Positions 15,557-24,843 of a stretch of DNA of 29,100 bases are shown here, one piece after another. The notes under the pieces were generated by a model. That model had not been told where the DNA came from. It ran no database searches and saw only the letters and a program-made list of their open reading frames with translations. The DNA is from Microbacterium sp. Root61 (lineage in GTDB: Bacteria > Actinomycetota > Actinomycetes > Actinomycetales > Microbacteriaceae), in assembly GCF_001427525.1 (NCBI RefSeq), contig NZ_LMGU01000002.1, positions 676-29,775 on the forward strand, read 5' to 3'. The position numbers and the translations under genes were made by a program. Positions within the stretch are counted from its first letter, which is position 1. Each line of letters opens with the position of its first letter.

Positions 15557-17032
15557 CTACTGGGCGAGCAGCGCCTCGACGGGGCCACGCGCGAAGTAGA
15601 TCGCGAAGCCGGCCGCGACGACCCACAGCAGCGGGCTGATCTGGCGCGCCTTGCCGGAGAGCGAGCGGACGATCACCCAGGAGACGAAGCCCGCACCGAT
15701 GCCGTTGGCGATCGAGTAGGTCAGCGGCATGACGGTGATCGCAAGGAACACCGGCAGGAGGATCGAGAAGTCCGAGAAGTCGATGTACTTGATCTGCGCC
15801 ATCATCATCGCGCCGACGATCACCAGGGCCGAGGCCGCGACCTCGGTCGGAACGATCGAGACGAGCGGCGTGAAGAACATCGCGATGAGGAACAGCAGAC
15901 CGGTCACGACGTTCGCGAGACCCGTGCGGGCGCCCTCGCCGATGCCGGAGCCGGACTCGATGAACACCGTGTTGGACGAGGCCGAGGCATAGCCGCCGGC
16001 GACCGCGCCGACACCTTCGACGATCAGCGCGGACTTGATGCGCGGGAAGTCGCCCTTCTCGTTGGCGAGGCCGGCTTCCTTGGACAGGCCCGTCATGGTG
16101 CCCATCGCGTCGAAGAAGTTGGTGAACACCAGCGTGAAGACGAGCATGAGTGCCGCCAGCGCGCCGATCCGTTCGAACGAGCCGAAGAGCGAGACCTGGC
16201 CGATGAGGGAGAGGTCGGGAACGCTGACGAGCGAGCCGGGCAGTTCGGGGACCGAGAGGCCCCAGCCGCCGGGGTTGACGCCGTCGTCGCTGAACTTGGG
16301 TCCGATGTTCCAGATCGCCTCGACGATGACCGCGACCAGCGTGCCGGAGACGAGTCCGATGAGGATGCCGCCCTTGACCTTGCGGGCCACCAGGATGCCG
16401 GTGAGCAGCAGCGTGAAGACGAAGATCAGTGTCGGGACGGTGGCGATCGAGCCGGCGATGCCGAGCCCGACCGGGGGAGAGTTCGCACCGGTCGCCGTGA
16501 CGAAGCCGGCGTCGACGAAACCGATGAACGCGATGAAGAGGCCGATACCGACGGTGATCGCGAGCTTGAGCTGCACGGGCACGGCGTCGAAGATCATGCG
16601 GCGCAGGCCGGTGGCCGCGAGGATCACGATGATCAGACCGTTGATGACGACCAGGCCCATGGCTTCGGGCCATGTCACCTGCCCGACGACGCTGACGGCG
16701 AGGAAGGAGTTGATGCCGAGCCCGGCGGCGAACGCGAACGGCAGGCGCGTGACGAGGCCGAACAGGATCGTCATGACACCGGCGGTGAGTGCGGTGACCG
16801 CCGTGACCGCCGAGAAGCCGAGCTGGTTGCCGACGACATCCGTACCGCTGGACAGGATGATCGGGTTCAGGATCACGATGTAGGCCATCGTGACGAACGT
16901 CACGACACCGCCTCGGATCTCGGTTCCGATCGTCGAGCCGCGGCGGGTGATCTCGAAGAATCGGTCGAACCCGTTGCGGGGTTCGACCGGCTGGGCGTCT
17001 GTTGCTGTCTCGGGCGACGGCGTCGTTGTCAT
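15557..17032 (-). CDS. NCS2 family purine permease (AzgA/PbuG-like)
   Basis: 491 residues with about 12-14 hydrophobic helices. The N-terminal block EIRGGVVTFVTMAYIVILNP is characteristic of the AzgA-like branch (adenine, guanine, hypoxanthine proton symporters), as is FTNFFDAMGTMTGLSKEAGL in the middle, which holds residues of the substrate site. It would import purine bases across the cytoplasmic membrane; placement next to purN-purH fits purine salvage. GGAGGT lies 6 bases before the ATG at 17032, fixing the start. The upstream gap to the divergent perM-like gene is 123 bases and holds an AAGAC-N7-GTCTT dyad near the likely promoter. Confidence 0.92.
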   Translation of the reverse strand: MTTTPSPETATDAQPVEPRNGFDRFFEITRRGSTIGTEIRGGVVTFVTMAYIVILNPIILSSGTDVVGNQLGFSAVTAVTALTAGVMTILFGLVTRLPFAFAAGLGINSFLAVSVVGQVTWPEAMGLVVINGLIIVILAATGLRRMIFDAVPVQLKLAITVGIGLFIAFIGFVDAGFVTATGANSPPVGLGIAGSIATVPTLIFVFTLLLTGILVARKVKGGILIGLVSGTLVAVIVEAIWNIGPKFSDDGVNPGGWGLSVPELPGSLVSVPDLSLIGQVSLFGSFERIGALAALMLVFTLVFTNFFDAMGTMTGLSKEAGLANEKGDFPRIKSALIVEGVGAVAGGYASASSNTVFIESGSGIGEGARTGLANVVTGLLFLIAMFFTPLVSIVPTEVAASALVIVGAMMMAQIKYIDFSDFSILLPVFLAITVMPLTYSIANGIGAGFVSWVIVRSLSGKARQISPLLWVVAAGFAIYFARGPVEALLAQ

Positions 17033-17140
17033 AGGTTGACCTCCGCGTAAGACGTTAGCGGTCTTGCGGGCTTTCCTGTGGAGAAGCTGAACGGATGCTT
17101 CGTCGGGCGTGGCCGTGCGGGGAGGCCCCACGGCGCTCGG

Positions 17141-17146
17141 TAGGGT
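17141..17146 (+). promoter_or_regulatory. -10 box of the perM-like gene
   Basis: TAGGGT lies 9 bases before the ATG at 17156, giving a leaderless or very short-leader mRNA. Confidence 0.5.
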
Positions 17147-17155
17147 CGATGAGGC

Positions 17156-18703
17156 ATGCATCGTCTCCTCATCGCACTCCTGTCCGCGTTCGACGCGGCC
17201 GTCGCCGCCGCAGCGGGCGTGGTCCTCGTCCTGGCCCCGCTCACCGTGCTGTGGGTGGTCGGATTCGGCGGCACCGCGGACTGGGCCACACTCTGGCCGG
17301 TGGGGGCCTCCATCTGGCAGCTCGGGCATCTCGTGCCTCTGTTCATCACCCTGCCGGAGCTGTACCTGGTCGAGGCGGGGATCGCCCCGGATGCGGCATC
17401 CTTCGTCCTCTCTCTCGCACCGCTGGCGCTCACCGCCTTCACCGCGATCTTCGCCGCCCGCTCCGGCGCCCGTGGGTCGCGCGCGGACGGCTGGGCCACC
17501 GGCGTCATCGCGGGCAGCGTGACCTTCGCAGCGCTGACCACTCTCATCGCGCTCAGCGCGCGCAACCCGGTCGCCGCGATCCACCTGTGGCAGGCCGTCC
17601 TCTTCCCGACCCTCGTGTTCGTGCTCCCCGCCATCGCCGGGGCCGTCGTCACCGAGTGGCGCGAAGCCGGGGCGGGCGTGATCGCACGTCTGCGCGACCG
17701 TGCCGAGGAGCGTCCGCACGGCTGGAGCGAGGTCCCCGGGCTCGCAGCCCTCGGCGCCGTCGTCGTCTGGGTCGGGCTGCTCGGGCTGGGTGCGCTCGCC
17801 GTGGCGGTGGCACTCCTGGTCGGTGGCGGCGATGTCATCGCGCTGTTCGAGGCCGGCCACATGGATGCGCTGGGCGCGACCGTGACGACGCTCGCACAGC
17901 TCGCCTACCTGCCGAACCTCGCGATCTGGGCCTTCTGCTACATCGCGGGACCCGGCTTCGCACTGGGTGTGGACACGGCCGTGTCGCCGTCCGGCACCCA
18001 GGTCGGCGTCGTCCCCGGCATCCCCGTCTTCGGCGCGGTCCCGGAGTCGTCCTCGCCGTGGCTGCTCCTGCTCGCACTGCTGCCGGTCGCGCTGGGCGCC
18101 CTCGCCGGATGGATCGCCCGCTCGAGACTCGTCGCCCCGCGCGCCGTTGCGGCCGACCGCGTCATTCCGCAGACGGCTGCCCCGTGGGCGACGGCGTCGC
18201 TCGAAGGACTGATCGGAGCACCGCCGGAGGTCGTCGAGGAGCCGGAGCCCGAGCACGAGCACGAGCACGAGCCCATCGCCGCGCGCCTCGCGCTGACCCT
18301 GGCGATCGCCGTGCTGGCCGGCGCGGGAGCGGCACTGATGGCCGCCCTGGCATCGGGATCGATCGGGCCCGGGCGGCTTGCCGAGGTCGGTCCGCAGCCG
18401 GGGCCGGTCGCGCTGGTCGTGGGCCTGGAGGTGCTGGTGGGTGCCGGCATCCTATTGCTCTCCCCGTCCTCGCGCTCACGCTCGCGCGGGCACGAGGGCT
18501 CGCACGACGTCGCCCTCACGGTCGAGGATGCTGCCACCCCGGGCACCGACGAGACCGGCCCGCTCGAGCCGCTGCCGACGTTCGTGCCGGTCGCCGCGGA
18601 GCCGCTGCCGCCCTTCCCGCCTGCCGTCGTCACCCCTGTCCCGGAGGATGAGACGGGAGGCCCGGCTCCGCGCCGGCCCGGCCCGCTCCCGCCGGTAGAC
18701 TGA
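17156..18703 (+). CDS. DUF6350 multi-pass membrane protein (PerM-like)
   Basis: 515 residues. About nine to ten hydrophobic helices lie between residues 8 and 430, beginning [21 protein letters not shown]; the C-terminal 80 residues are Pro/Glu-rich and probably cytoplasmic. A loop near residue 360 reads [17 protein letters not shown], a Glu/His run from a GAGCAC DNA repeat. Gene order directly before purN and purH matches Rv0955 (PerM) of M. tuberculosis, a membrane protein linked to cell division and persistence. The division role is inferred from that position and topology only. The stop codon overlaps the -10 box of purN. Confidence 0.82.
   Translation: MHRLLIALLSAFDAAVAAAAGVVLVLAPLTVLWVVGFGGTADWATLWPVGASIWQLGHLVPLFITLPELYLVEAGIAPDAASFVLSLAPLALTAFTAIFAARSGARGSRADGWATGVIAGSVTFAALTTLIALSARNPVAAIHLWQAVLFPTLVFVLPAIAGAVVTEWREAGAGVIARLRDRAEERPHGWSEVPGLAALGAVVVWVGLLGLGALAVAVALLVGGGDVIALFEAGHMDALGATVTTLAQLAYLPNLAIWAFCYIAGPGFALGVDTAVSPSGTQVGVVPGIPVFGAVPESSSPWLLLLALLPVALGALAGWIARSRLVAPRAVAADRVIPQTAAPWATASLEGLIGAPPEVVEEPEPEHEHEHEPIAARLALTLAIAVLAGAGAALMAALASGSIGPGRLAEVGPQPGPVALVVGLEVLVGAGILLLSPSSRSRSRGHEGSHDVALTVEDAATPGTDETGPLEPLPTFVPVAAEPLPPFPPAVVTPVPEDETGGPAPRRPGPLPPVD
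18696..18701 (+). promoter_or_regulatory. -10 box of purN (leaderless), overlapping the previous stop
   Basis: TAGACT ends 6 bases before the GTG at 18708. Its last T is the first base of the perM-like TGA. This allows purN to be transcribed independently of perM. Confidence 0.5.
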
Positions 18704-18707
18704 GCCC

Positions 18708-19292
18708 GTGCTCACGGTCGCGGTCCTCATCTCCGGCGCGGGCTCCAATCTGAAGGCCCTGCTGGATGCCGCGGCCGAGGAGGACTATCCCGCCCGGATC
18801 GTCGTCGTCGGCGCCGATCGCGAGGCCGACGGGTTTGCGCACGCGCAGGCCTACGGTATCCCGACCTTCCTCGTCCCGTGGAGCGAGTTCGACTCGCGCG
18901 AAGCGTGGGGCGCGGAGCTCGCGACCCAGCTGGCCGTGTGGCGTCCCGACCTGATCGTGCTCAGCGGTCTCATGCGGCTGCTGCCCGCCGAGGTCGTGGA
19001 CGCGTGGTCGCCGCGCATCATCAACACGCACCCGGCGTACCTGCCCGAGTTCCCCGGCGCCCATGGCGTGCGCGATGCGCTCGCCGCCGGTGCGACCCAG
19101 ACCGGCGCCAGCATCATCGTGGTGGACAACGGCGTCGACAGCGGACCGATCCTCGCGCAGGAGCGCGTGCCGATTCGCTCGGACGACGACGAGCACACGC
19201 TGCACGAGCGCATCAAGCCCGTCGAGCGTCGCCTCCTCGTCGATGTGGTGCGCCGCATCGCGACCGGCGAGCTCGATCTCTCCGCCCCCTGA
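18708..19292 (+). CDS. purN: Phosphoribosylglycinamide formyltransferase
   Basis: 194 residues. GART motifs: [16 protein letters not shown] (6-21) for phosphate binding, and the catalytic trio N106, H108 ([17 protein letters not shown]) and D144 ([12 protein letters not shown]), at the same numbers as in Escherichia coli PurN. It transfers formyl from 10-formyl-tetrahydrofolate to GAR in step 3 of de novo purine synthesis. The GTG start follows a TAGACT box by 6 bases, suggesting a leaderless message. purH follows 34 bases later. Confidence 0.96.
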   Translation: MLTVAVLISGAGSNLKALLDAAAEEDYPARIVVVGADREADGFAHAQAYGIPTFLVPWSEFDSREAWGAELATQLAVWRPDLIVLSGLMRLLPAEVVDAWSPRIINTHPAYLPEFPGAHGVRDALAAGATQTGASIIVVDNGVDSGPILAQERVPIRSDDDEHTLHERIKPVERRLLVDVVRRIATGELDLSAP

Positions 19293-19326
19293 ACTCCCTC
19301 CAGCCCCGATCCGTCAGGAGCCCCTT

Positions 19327-20934
19327 ATGGCCGGTCCGGCCCACGACCCCTCTCTGTACCGTGAGCGCGACATCGTCCCGATCCGGCGCGCGCTCGTCTC
19401 CGTCAGCGACAAGACCGACCTGCTGAGGCTCGCCGAGGCGCTCGCCGCCAGCGGCGCCGAGATCGTCTCGACCGGTTCGACGGCCGCGACCATCCGCGAC
19501 GCGGGCTTCGCCGTCACGGACGTCTCCTCGGTCACGGGCTTCCCCGAGTCCCTCGACGGTCGCGTCAAGACACTGCACCCGAGCGTGCACGCCGGCCTCC
19601 TGGCCGACCTGCGCCTCGAAGATCACGAGCGTCAGCTCGCCGAGCTGGGCATCGCGCCCTTCGAGCTCGTCGTGGTCAACCTGTACCCGTTCATCGAGAC
19701 GGTCGCCTCCGGCGCCCAGGGCGACGACGTGGTCGAGCAGATCGACATCGGCGGCCCCGCGATGGTCCGCGCCTCGGCGAAGAACCACGCCAACGTCGCC
19801 ATCGTCGTCTCGCCCGAGTCCTACTCGGGCGTGATCGATGCCATCAAGGCCGGCGGCACGTCGTTGACGCAGCGCCGCGAGCTCGCGGCACGGGCGTTCG
19901 CCCACACCGCGGCGTACGACACTGCGGTCGCCACCTGGTTCGCCGACGGCACCCTCGGGTCGGAGGAAGACCTCCCCGCCCACCTCACGATCAGCGCCGA
20001 GCGCCTCGCGACGCTCCGCTACGGCGAGAACTCGCACCAGCGCGCGGCGATCTACTCCCGCACCGGCGGCCACGGCATCGCCCAGGCGACACAGCTGCAG
20101 GGCAAGGAGATGTCGTACAACAACTACATCGACGCCGACGCCGCCCTGCGCGCCGCCTTCGACATGGTCAAGCCCGCCGTCGCGATCATCAAGCACGCCA
20201 ACCCCTGCGGCATCGCGGTCGCGGCCCCGAACGCGCTGGACCCCATCGCCAGCGCCCACCTGCGCGCGCACGAGTGCGACCCGGTGTCGGCGTTCGGCGG
20301 CGTCATCGCGGCGAACCGCACAGTCACCTTGAAGATGGCGGAGAACCTGCGCGACATCTTCACCGAGGTGATCGTCGCGCCCGACTTCGAGCCCGCCGCC
20401 CTGGAGGTCTTCGCGCTCAAGAAGAACCTGCGCGTGCTGCAGCTGCCGACCGACTGGCAGCAGGAGCGCATGGACGTGCGCCTCGTCTCCGGCGGACTGC
20501 TGCTGCAGGACGCGGACCGCTTCCCCGACGACATCGAATCGGTCGCGAAGAACTGGGAGCTCGTCTCCGGTGAGCGTCCGGACGAAGCCGAGATGACGAA
20601 CCTCATCTTCGCGTGGAAGGCGTGCCGCGCCGTCAAGTCCAACGCCATCGTGCTGGCCAAGGGCTCGGCCACGGTCGGCGTCGGCATGGGACAGGTGAAC
20701 CGGGTCGACTCCTGCCGCCTCGCGGTCGAGCGGGCGGGGGATCGTGCCGCAGGATCGGTCGCGGCATCCGACGCCTTCTTCCCGTTCGCGGACGGCCCCC
20801 AGGTGCTGATCGACGCCGGTGTCTCGGCGATCGTGCAGCCCGGCGGCTCCGTGCGCGATGAAGAGGTCATCGACGCTGCCCGCAAGGCCGGCGTGACGAT
20901 GTTCTTCACGGGTGAGCGTCACTTCTTCCACTGA
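19327..20934 (+). CDS. purH: Bifunctional AICAR transformylase/IMP cyclohydrolase
   Basis: 535 residues, normal length. The N-terminal cyclohydrolase domain includes [29 protein letters not shown] and [16 protein letters not shown]. The C-terminal AICAR transformylase includes [19 protein letters not shown], the catalytic [11 protein letters not shown] and CDPVSAFGG, and ends FTGERHFFH. It performs the last two steps to IMP. CAGGAG about 7 bases before the ATG at 19327 sets the start; the open frame upstream is a shadow of purN. A strong hairpin follows. Confidence 0.97.
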   Translation: MAGPAHDPSLYRERDIVPIRRALVSVSDKTDLLRLAEALAASGAEIVSTGSTAATIRDAGFAVTDVSSVTGFPESLDGRVKTLHPSVHAGLLADLRLEDHERQLAELGIAPFELVVVNLYPFIETVASGAQGDDVVEQIDIGGPAMVRASAKNHANVAIVVSPESYSGVIDAIKAGGTSLTQRRELAARAFAHTAAYDTAVATWFADGTLGSEEDLPAHLTISAERLATLRYGENSHQRAAIYSRTGGHGIAQATQLQGKEMSYNNYIDADAALRAAFDMVKPAVAIIKHANPCGIAVAAPNALDPIASAHLRAHECDPVSAFGGVIAANRTVTLKMAENLRDIFTEVIVAPDFEPAALEVFALKKNLRVLQLPTDWQQERMDVRLVSGGLLLQDADRFPDDIESVAKNWELVSGERPDEAEMTNLIFAWKACRAVKSNAIVLAKGSATVGVGMGQVNRVDSCRLAVERAGDRAAGSVAASDAFFPFADGPQVLIDAGVSAIVQPGGSVRDEEVIDAARKAGVTMFFTGERHFFH

Positions 20935-20949
20935 CCCGCATCGGTGACC

Positions 20950-20985
20950 GACCGGCCGTCTGACCTCCGGGTCAGGCGGCCGGTC
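20950..20985. terminator. Strong hairpin after purH, overlapping the oxidoreductase 3' end
   Basis: GACCGGCCGTCTGACC (20950-20965) pairs with 20970-20985 in a 16-bp stem with one G-T wobble and a TCCG loop. It contains the minus-strand stop at 20972-20974 and the last codons of that gene, so it can act in both directions. Confidence 0.8.
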
Positions 20986-22396
20986 GTCCGTAGGCCTCGA
21001 GCAGGCGCAGCCACACCTCGCTGAGCGTCGGGTACGACGGCACGGCGTGCCACAGGCGCGTGAGGGGTACTTCCCCGACGATCGCGATGGTCGCGGCGTG
21101 CAGCAGTTCGGCCACGTCCGGACCGACGAACGTCATACCGATGAGCACGCCGCGATCCTCATCGACGACAGCCCGCGCCTGACCCTCGTAGTGGTCGGCG
21201 CGTGTGGTCGCTCCCGCGAGCCAGGACAGGTCGTAGTCCAGGACGCGGATGCGGTGGCCCGCAGCCTCTGCGGCCGCAACGGTGAGCCCCACCGACGCGA
21301 CCTCCGGATCCGTGAAGGTGACCTGCGGGACATGGGCATGGTCGGCGGTCGCGACATGCGCGCCCCAGGGTGCGTCATCCACCTTCTCGCCCTTCGCCCG
21401 AGCCGCGATCACATCGCCCGCCGCGCGCGCCTGGTACTTGCCCTGGTGGGTGAACAGGGCGCGATGGTTGACGTCGCCGACGGCGTACAACCAGTCCGTG
21501 CCTGTCACGAGCATTGTGTCGTCGACGGTGAGCCATGCGCCGGCGGCGAGGCCGATGGTCTCCACGCCGAGGTCGCCCGTGCGGGCGGTGCGTCCGGTCG
21601 CGACGAGCACCTGCTGAGCGACGACGCGGCCCCCGTCATCGAGCGCCAGCACGGCGTTCTTCTCGGTGCGATGGGCGGAAACGACCTCGACGTGGGTGCG
21701 CACCGTCACACCGAGGCGGTCCAGCGACTGCTGTACGAGTTCCGCGGCGAACGGTTCCATCGTGCCGAGGACCCCGGACCGCGCGATAAGCGTCACCTTC
21801 GCGCCCAGCCCGGCGTAGGCGGTGGCGATCTCCACAGCCACGACACCGCCGCCGATGATCGCGAGCGAGTCCGGGATGTCGTGGGCGCTGGTCGCGTCGC
21901 GGCTGGTCCACGGCGCGATCTCCCGCAGCCCGGGGACGTCGGGCAGCAGCGGGACCGACCCGGTCGCCACGACCACGGCGTGGCGGGCCTTAAGCAGGGT
22001 GACGGTGCCGTCGGCCGCGGTGACCCGCACCCGCTTGACCCCGATGAATTCGGCGTGGCCGCGCACGAGGTCGATCCCGGTCTCGGCGAGCCAGGTGACC
22101 TGGGAGTCGTCGTTCCAGTCGTGCGCGATCCGATCGCGGCGCCGCAGGACGCCGGCGACATCGAGGTCGCCCGTCACGGCCTGCTTCGCTCCGTCCACGT
22201 CTTGCGCGGCCCGTACGGCCGCTGCGGCGCGCAGCAGCGCCTTCGACGGCATGCACGCCCAGTAGGAGCATTCGCCGCCCACGAGCTCGGCCTCGACGAT
22301 GACGGTGCGCAGACCGCCCTGCATCGCGCGGTCTGCCGCGTTCTCGCCCACCGCTCCCGCACCGATCACGATGACGTCGTATTCTCGTTCGTCCAT
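20972..22396 (-). CDS. FAD-dependent pyridine nucleotide-disulfide oxidoreductase (class I type)
   Basis: 474 residues. FAD-binding GAGAVG (12-17); redox disulfide in [13 protein letters not shown] (C43 and C48, CX4C); a second Rossmann motif [12 protein letters not shown] for NAD(P)H; the FAD-binding LYAVGDVN; and a C-terminal dimerisation domain. In lipoamide dehydrogenase and glutathione reductase the C-terminus has an HPT motif with a catalytic His; here the segment reads [10 protein letters not shown], with Tyr (Y455) at that place and the Glu (E460) kept. The usual GGTCLNVGC is also altered. So it is not a standard Lpd, Gor or MerA; related actinobacterial proteins reduce quinones or unknown disulfides. 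Monocistronic, with TAGCGT 6 bases before the ATG. Confidence 0.9.
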   Translation of the reverse strand: MDEREYDVIVIGAGAVGENAADRAMQGGLRTVIVEAELVGGECSYWACMPSKALLRAAAAVRAAQDVDGAKQAVTGDLDVAGVLRRRDRIAHDWNDDSQVTWLAETGIDLVRGHAEFIGVKRVRVTAADGTVTLLKARHAVVVATGSVPLLPDVPGLREIAPWTSRDATSAHDIPDSLAIIGGGVVAVEIATAYAGLGAKVTLIARSGVLGTMEPFAAELVQQSLDRLGVTVRTHVEVVSAHRTEKNAVLALDDGGRVVAQQVLVATGRTARTGDLGVETIGLAAGAWLTVDDTMLVTGTDWLYAVGDVNHRALFTHQGKYQARAAGDVIAARAKGEKVDDAPWGAHVATADHAHVPQVTFTDPEVASVGLTVAAAEAAGHRIRVLDYDLSWLAGATTRADHYEGQARAVVDEDRGVLIGMTFVGPDVAELLHAATIAIVGEVPLTRLWHAVPSYPTLSEVWLRLLEAYGRPAA

Positions 22397-22402
22397 GTCT
22401 TC

Positions 22403-22408
22403 ACGCTA
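22403..22408 (-). promoter_or_regulatory. -10 box of the disulfide oxidoreductase gene (leaderless)
   Basis: TAGCGT on the minus strand ends 6 bases before the ATG at 22396. Confidence 0.5.
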
Positions 22409-22515
22409 GGGGGGTCGCCGCGGAGAGTCGAGGGGTGCCACGACATGGCAGTTGGCCTCATCACCGTGTCCGTTTTCCGCCAGCCGGTGTCGGTGGAGCG
22501 TGTCAGGCTAGTGCT

Positions 22516-24006
22516 GTGAACACACCGACCATGAGCTTCGACGAGCGGTATCGCGTCATCGAGTCCCGCGATCCGCGGTTCGACGGACAGTTCGTCACAG
22601 CCGTGAGCTCGACGCGCATCTACTGCCGCCCGAGCTGCCCGGCACGTACTCCGAAGCCGAGCAACGTCACGTTCTACGCGACGAGCGCCGCGGCGCATGA
22701 GGCGGGCTACCGCGCCTGCAAGCGCTGCCTGCCCGAGGCGGCGCCCGGTTCGCCGGCGTGGAACATCCGCGGCGACGTGACCGCACGGGCCATGCGGCTC
22801 ATCGCCGACGGGGTCGTCGAGCGCGAGGGCGTCCCGGGCCTCTCGGCCCGCCTCGGCTATTCGTCGCGGCACCTCACGCGACTGCTCACCGCCGAGCTCG
22901 GCGCGGGTCCGCTCGCCCTCAGCCGCGCGCACCGCGCCCACACGGCGCGGATGCTGCTGGTCGGCACCGACCTGCCTGCAGCGGACGTCGCGTTCTCCGC
23001 GGGCTTCGCCAGCGTGCGCCAGTTCAACGACACCGTGCGGGAGGTGTTCGGGATGCCGCCGCTCGACCTGCGCGCACGGCGCCGTGGCACGAACATCGTC
23101 ACGCCCGGCGCGATCGACCTGGTGCTGCCGCACCGCGGCCCGCTCGACGCGGGCGGACTGTTCGCCTGGATGGCGGCCCGCGCGGTTCCCGGTGTCGAGG
23201 TCGCGACTCCGACCTCCTTCGCCCGCACGATCGCCCTGTCGGGCGGTCCGGCCTGGTTCGAGCTGCGCGTCGACGACGCGTCCCGCGTGCGCCTGCGCGC
23301 GCGACTGACGCATCTCGGTGACCTGTCGACGCTCGTCACGCGGGCGCGACGCCTGTTCGACCTGGACGCCGACCCGATCGCGATCGACGAGGCGCTGTCG
23401 CGGCATCCGGAACTCCGCCCGCTCGTGGAGGCGACGCCCGGCATCCGCGTGCCCGGCGCCGCCGACCCGCACGAGATGCTCATCCGCGCCATGGTCGGGC
23501 AGCAGATCACCGTGTCCGCCGCACGCACGGCCCTCACCTCACTCACCGACGCGCTGGGGGAGCGGGTCGAAGGCTTCGATGGCACCGACCGGCTGTTCCC
23601 GACCATGGCCGCGATCGCCGAGCACGGAGCCGAGGTGCTGCGCGGGCCGGCCGCCCGCATCCGCGCGATCACGGGTGCCGCCGCCGCGCTGGTCTCGGGC
23701 GAGCTGTCGCTCGGTACCGGCGACGATGCGATCGACCAGCGTGCCGCGCTTCTGGCCCGGCCCGGTATCGGGCCGTGGACCGCCGACTACGTGCGCATGC
23801 GGGTACTCGGCGATCCCGACGTGTTCCTGCCGGGCGATGTCGCCGTCCGCTCCGGTGCCGCCGCGATCGGGATCCCGGCCGAACCCGGCCCGCTCACCGA
23901 CTGGGCCGCGCGCACCGCGCCGTGGCGCAGCTATCTCACGACCCATCTCTGGCGCGCGGCCCCGACCGTCCGCCGCCGCACGCTCGAACCGGAGGCACAC
24001 TCATGA
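22516..24006 (+). CDS. Ada-type regulator fused to AlkA 3-methyladenine DNA glycosylase
   Basis: 496 residues from the GTG. Three parts: an Ada zinc/methyl-acceptor domain (IYCRPSCPA with C37 and C41, and ACKRC with C68 and C71; C37 corresponds to the methyl-accepting Cys38 of E. coli Ada), an AraC-type helix-turn-helix region (about 85-195, [16 protein letters not shown] and [16 protein letters not shown]), and an AlkA module (about 205-490) with [11 protein letters not shown], the helix-hairpin-helix [18 protein letters not shown] and catalytic Asp in PGDVAV (D441). It removes alkylated bases and, when methylated, probably activates its own operon. The start may instead be the ATG at 22531; the GTG is preferred because CAGGCT lies 6 bases upstream. 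It overlaps the next gene by 4 bp. Confidence 0.93.
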   Translation: MNTPTMSFDERYRVIESRDPRFDGQFVTAVSSTRIYCRPSCPARTPKPSNVTFYATSAAAHEAGYRACKRCLPEAAPGSPAWNIRGDVTARAMRLIADGVVEREGVPGLSARLGYSSRHLTRLLTAELGAGPLALSRAHRAHTARMLLVGTDLPAADVAFSAGFASVRQFNDTVREVFGMPPLDLRARRRGTNIVTPGAIDLVLPHRGPLDAGGLFAWMAARAVPGVEVATPTSFARTIALSGGPAWFELRVDDASRVRLRARLTHLGDLSTLVTRARRLFDLDADPIAIDEALSRHPELRPLVEATPGIRVPGAADPHEMLIRAMVGQQITVSAARTALTSLTDALGERVEGFDGTDRLFPTMAAIAEHGAEVLRGPAARIRAITGAAAALVSGELSLGTGDDAIDQRAALLARPGIGPWTADYVRMRVLGDPDVFLPGDVAVRSGAAAIGIPAEPGPLTDWAARTAPWRSYLTTHLWRAAPTVRRRTLEPEAHS

Positions 24007-24500
24007 CCACTGCACTCATCCAGACCGTCGACACCCCCGACGGCGCGTTCACGATCGTCGTCGACGACCGCCAGCGCGTGCTCGCCTCCGGGTGGACCGC
24101 CGACCACGTCGTCGCCCTCGCCCGGATCCCGCGCGCGCTCGTGCCGGAGTCGACGACTGACGGAGAGACGGACGCCGCGGCCGCCGTCGCGGCCTACTAC
24201 GGCGGCGATCTGCACGCCATCGACGACGTCGAGGTGTCGCAGGGCGGCACCACGATGCAGCGCGCCGGCTGGGCGGCGCTGCGCCGGATCGCACCGGGCC
24301 GTCCGCTGACCTACTCGGAGTTCGCCGCCACGCTCGGGCAGCCGTCCGCCGTTCGGGCCGCGGCATCCATCTGCGCCCGCAACGCCCCGGCGCTGTTCGT
24401 GCCGTGCCATCGTGTACTGCGCTCGGACGGCACGCTGGGCGGATTCGCCTGGGGCCTGGACGTCAAGGACAGCCTGCTCGCCCGCGAACGCGCGGCCTGA
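24003..24500 (+). CDS. ogt: Methylated-DNA--protein-cysteine methyltransferase
   Basis: 165 residues. The acceptor motif is PCHRV with Cys at 135, preceded by the DNA-binding helix [29 protein letters not shown] in two pieces around 103-130. It removes O6-alkyl groups from guanine and is used up in the reaction. The ATG overlaps the Ada-AlkA stop in an ATGA junction, so the two are made together: the parts of E. coli Ada plus AlkA are divided differently here, with AlkA fused to the sensor and the O6 methyltransferase separate. The symbol could equally be given as mgmt. Confidence 0.95.
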   Translation: MTTALIQTVDTPDGAFTIVVDDRQRVLASGWTADHVVALARIPRALVPESTTDGETDAAAAVAAYYGGDLHAIDDVEVSQGGTTMQRAGWAALRRIAPGRPLTYSEFAATLGQPSAVRAAASICARNAPALFVPCHRVLRSDGTLGGFAWGLDVKDSLLARERAA

Positions 24501-24530
24501 CCCGCGGCTGGCGGGGCGAAGAATCGACCC

Positions 24531-24560
24531 TTGCGTCCAGGAAACACTCAGATATAGGCT
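24531..24560 (+). promoter_or_regulatory. Promoter of the leader ORF and ABC exporter
   Basis: TTGCGT (24531-24536) and TAGGCT (24555-24560) with an 18-base spacer, one of the few full -35/-10 pairs in the window. Predicted start near 24567, so the hairpin at 24569 would be at the very 5' end of the mRNA, with a leader of about 60 bases before the small ORF and about 275 before the exporter gene. Confidence 0.6.
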
Positions 24561-24568
24561 GGAGGGCT

Positions 24569-24596
24569 GTCGCACCGTGGGCAACCACGGTGCGAC
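24569..24596 (+). promoter_or_regulatory. Perfect 12-bp GNRA-capped hairpin at the leader 5' end
   Basis: GTCGCACCGTGG (24569-24580), GCAA loop, CCACGGTGCGAC (24585-24596). No T-tract follows, so it is not a standard terminator for ogt. The 3' arm is repeated at 24780-24791, giving the 5' arm two alternative partners. It lies 18 bases before the Shine-Dalgarno sequence of the small ORF. Confidence 0.75.
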
Positions 24597-24626
24597 GACC
24601 CCGCTCACCGATCCGAGGAGGATGCC

Positions 24627-24719
24627 ATGTACCAGGCCATCGTCGCTGTGAATGTCGTCACTGCGAAGCCGCTTGCGTCCATCTTCCCGGGTGGGTCGCG
24701 CGTCGACTTCGAGGGATAA
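24627..24719 (+). CDS. Possible 30-aa leader peptide upstream of the ABC exporter
   Basis: The ORF encodes [20 protein letters not shown] and ten more residues, ending VDFEG, then TAA. GAGGAGG lies 5 bases before the ATG, the best Shine-Dalgarno match in the window. Several codons are unusual for this genome (GCT, AAT, ACT, CTT, GGT, GGA and a TAA stop). Position between a structured 5' leader and a heterodimeric multidrug-type exporter suggests a regulatory leader peptide, as with bmrB before bmrCD in Bacillus subtilis. No similarity to a known peptide is recognised. It could also be a small membrane-associated peptide, since residues 3-21 are fairly hydrophobic. Confidence 0.6.
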   Translation: MYQAIVAVNVVTAKPLASIFPGGSRVDFEG

Positions 24720-24738
24720 GCGCCTCCGACAACTCCTT

Positions 24739-24804
24739 CCGGCGCAGTTTCGCCGGTTCTCGCGTTTCTCCCCGACACCCCACGGTGCGGCGCTCTGTCG
24801 CGCC
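24739..24804 (+). promoter_or_regulatory. Leader segment with terminator-like hairpin and repeat of the 5' hairpin arm
   Basis: CCGGCG-CAGTTT-CGCCGG (24739-24756) is a 6-bp hairpin followed by the T-rich TTCTCGCGTTTCTC, terminator-like for such a GC-rich genome. CCACGGTGCGGC (24780-24791) matches 11 of 12 bases of the upstream hairpin's 3' arm and can pair with the 5' arm at 24569-24580 (12 pairs, one G-U). It also overlaps a second small hairpin GGCGC/GCGCC (24789-24804). The exporter start is about 50 bases further on. Confidence 0.5.
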
Positions 24805-24843
24805 CTCCTCTCTCCACCATCGCGCAACCATCCCGCAAGGATC

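Noticed and set aside
15164..17050. Long plus-strand open frame opposite the purine permease
   Set aside because: Asp/Arg-rich antisense translation typical of shadows over membrane-protein genes.
24569..24596. Intrinsic terminator of ogt
   Set aside because: Strong stem but no T-tract, and it lies just downstream of a good promoter; kept as a leader element instead, though termination is not excluded.
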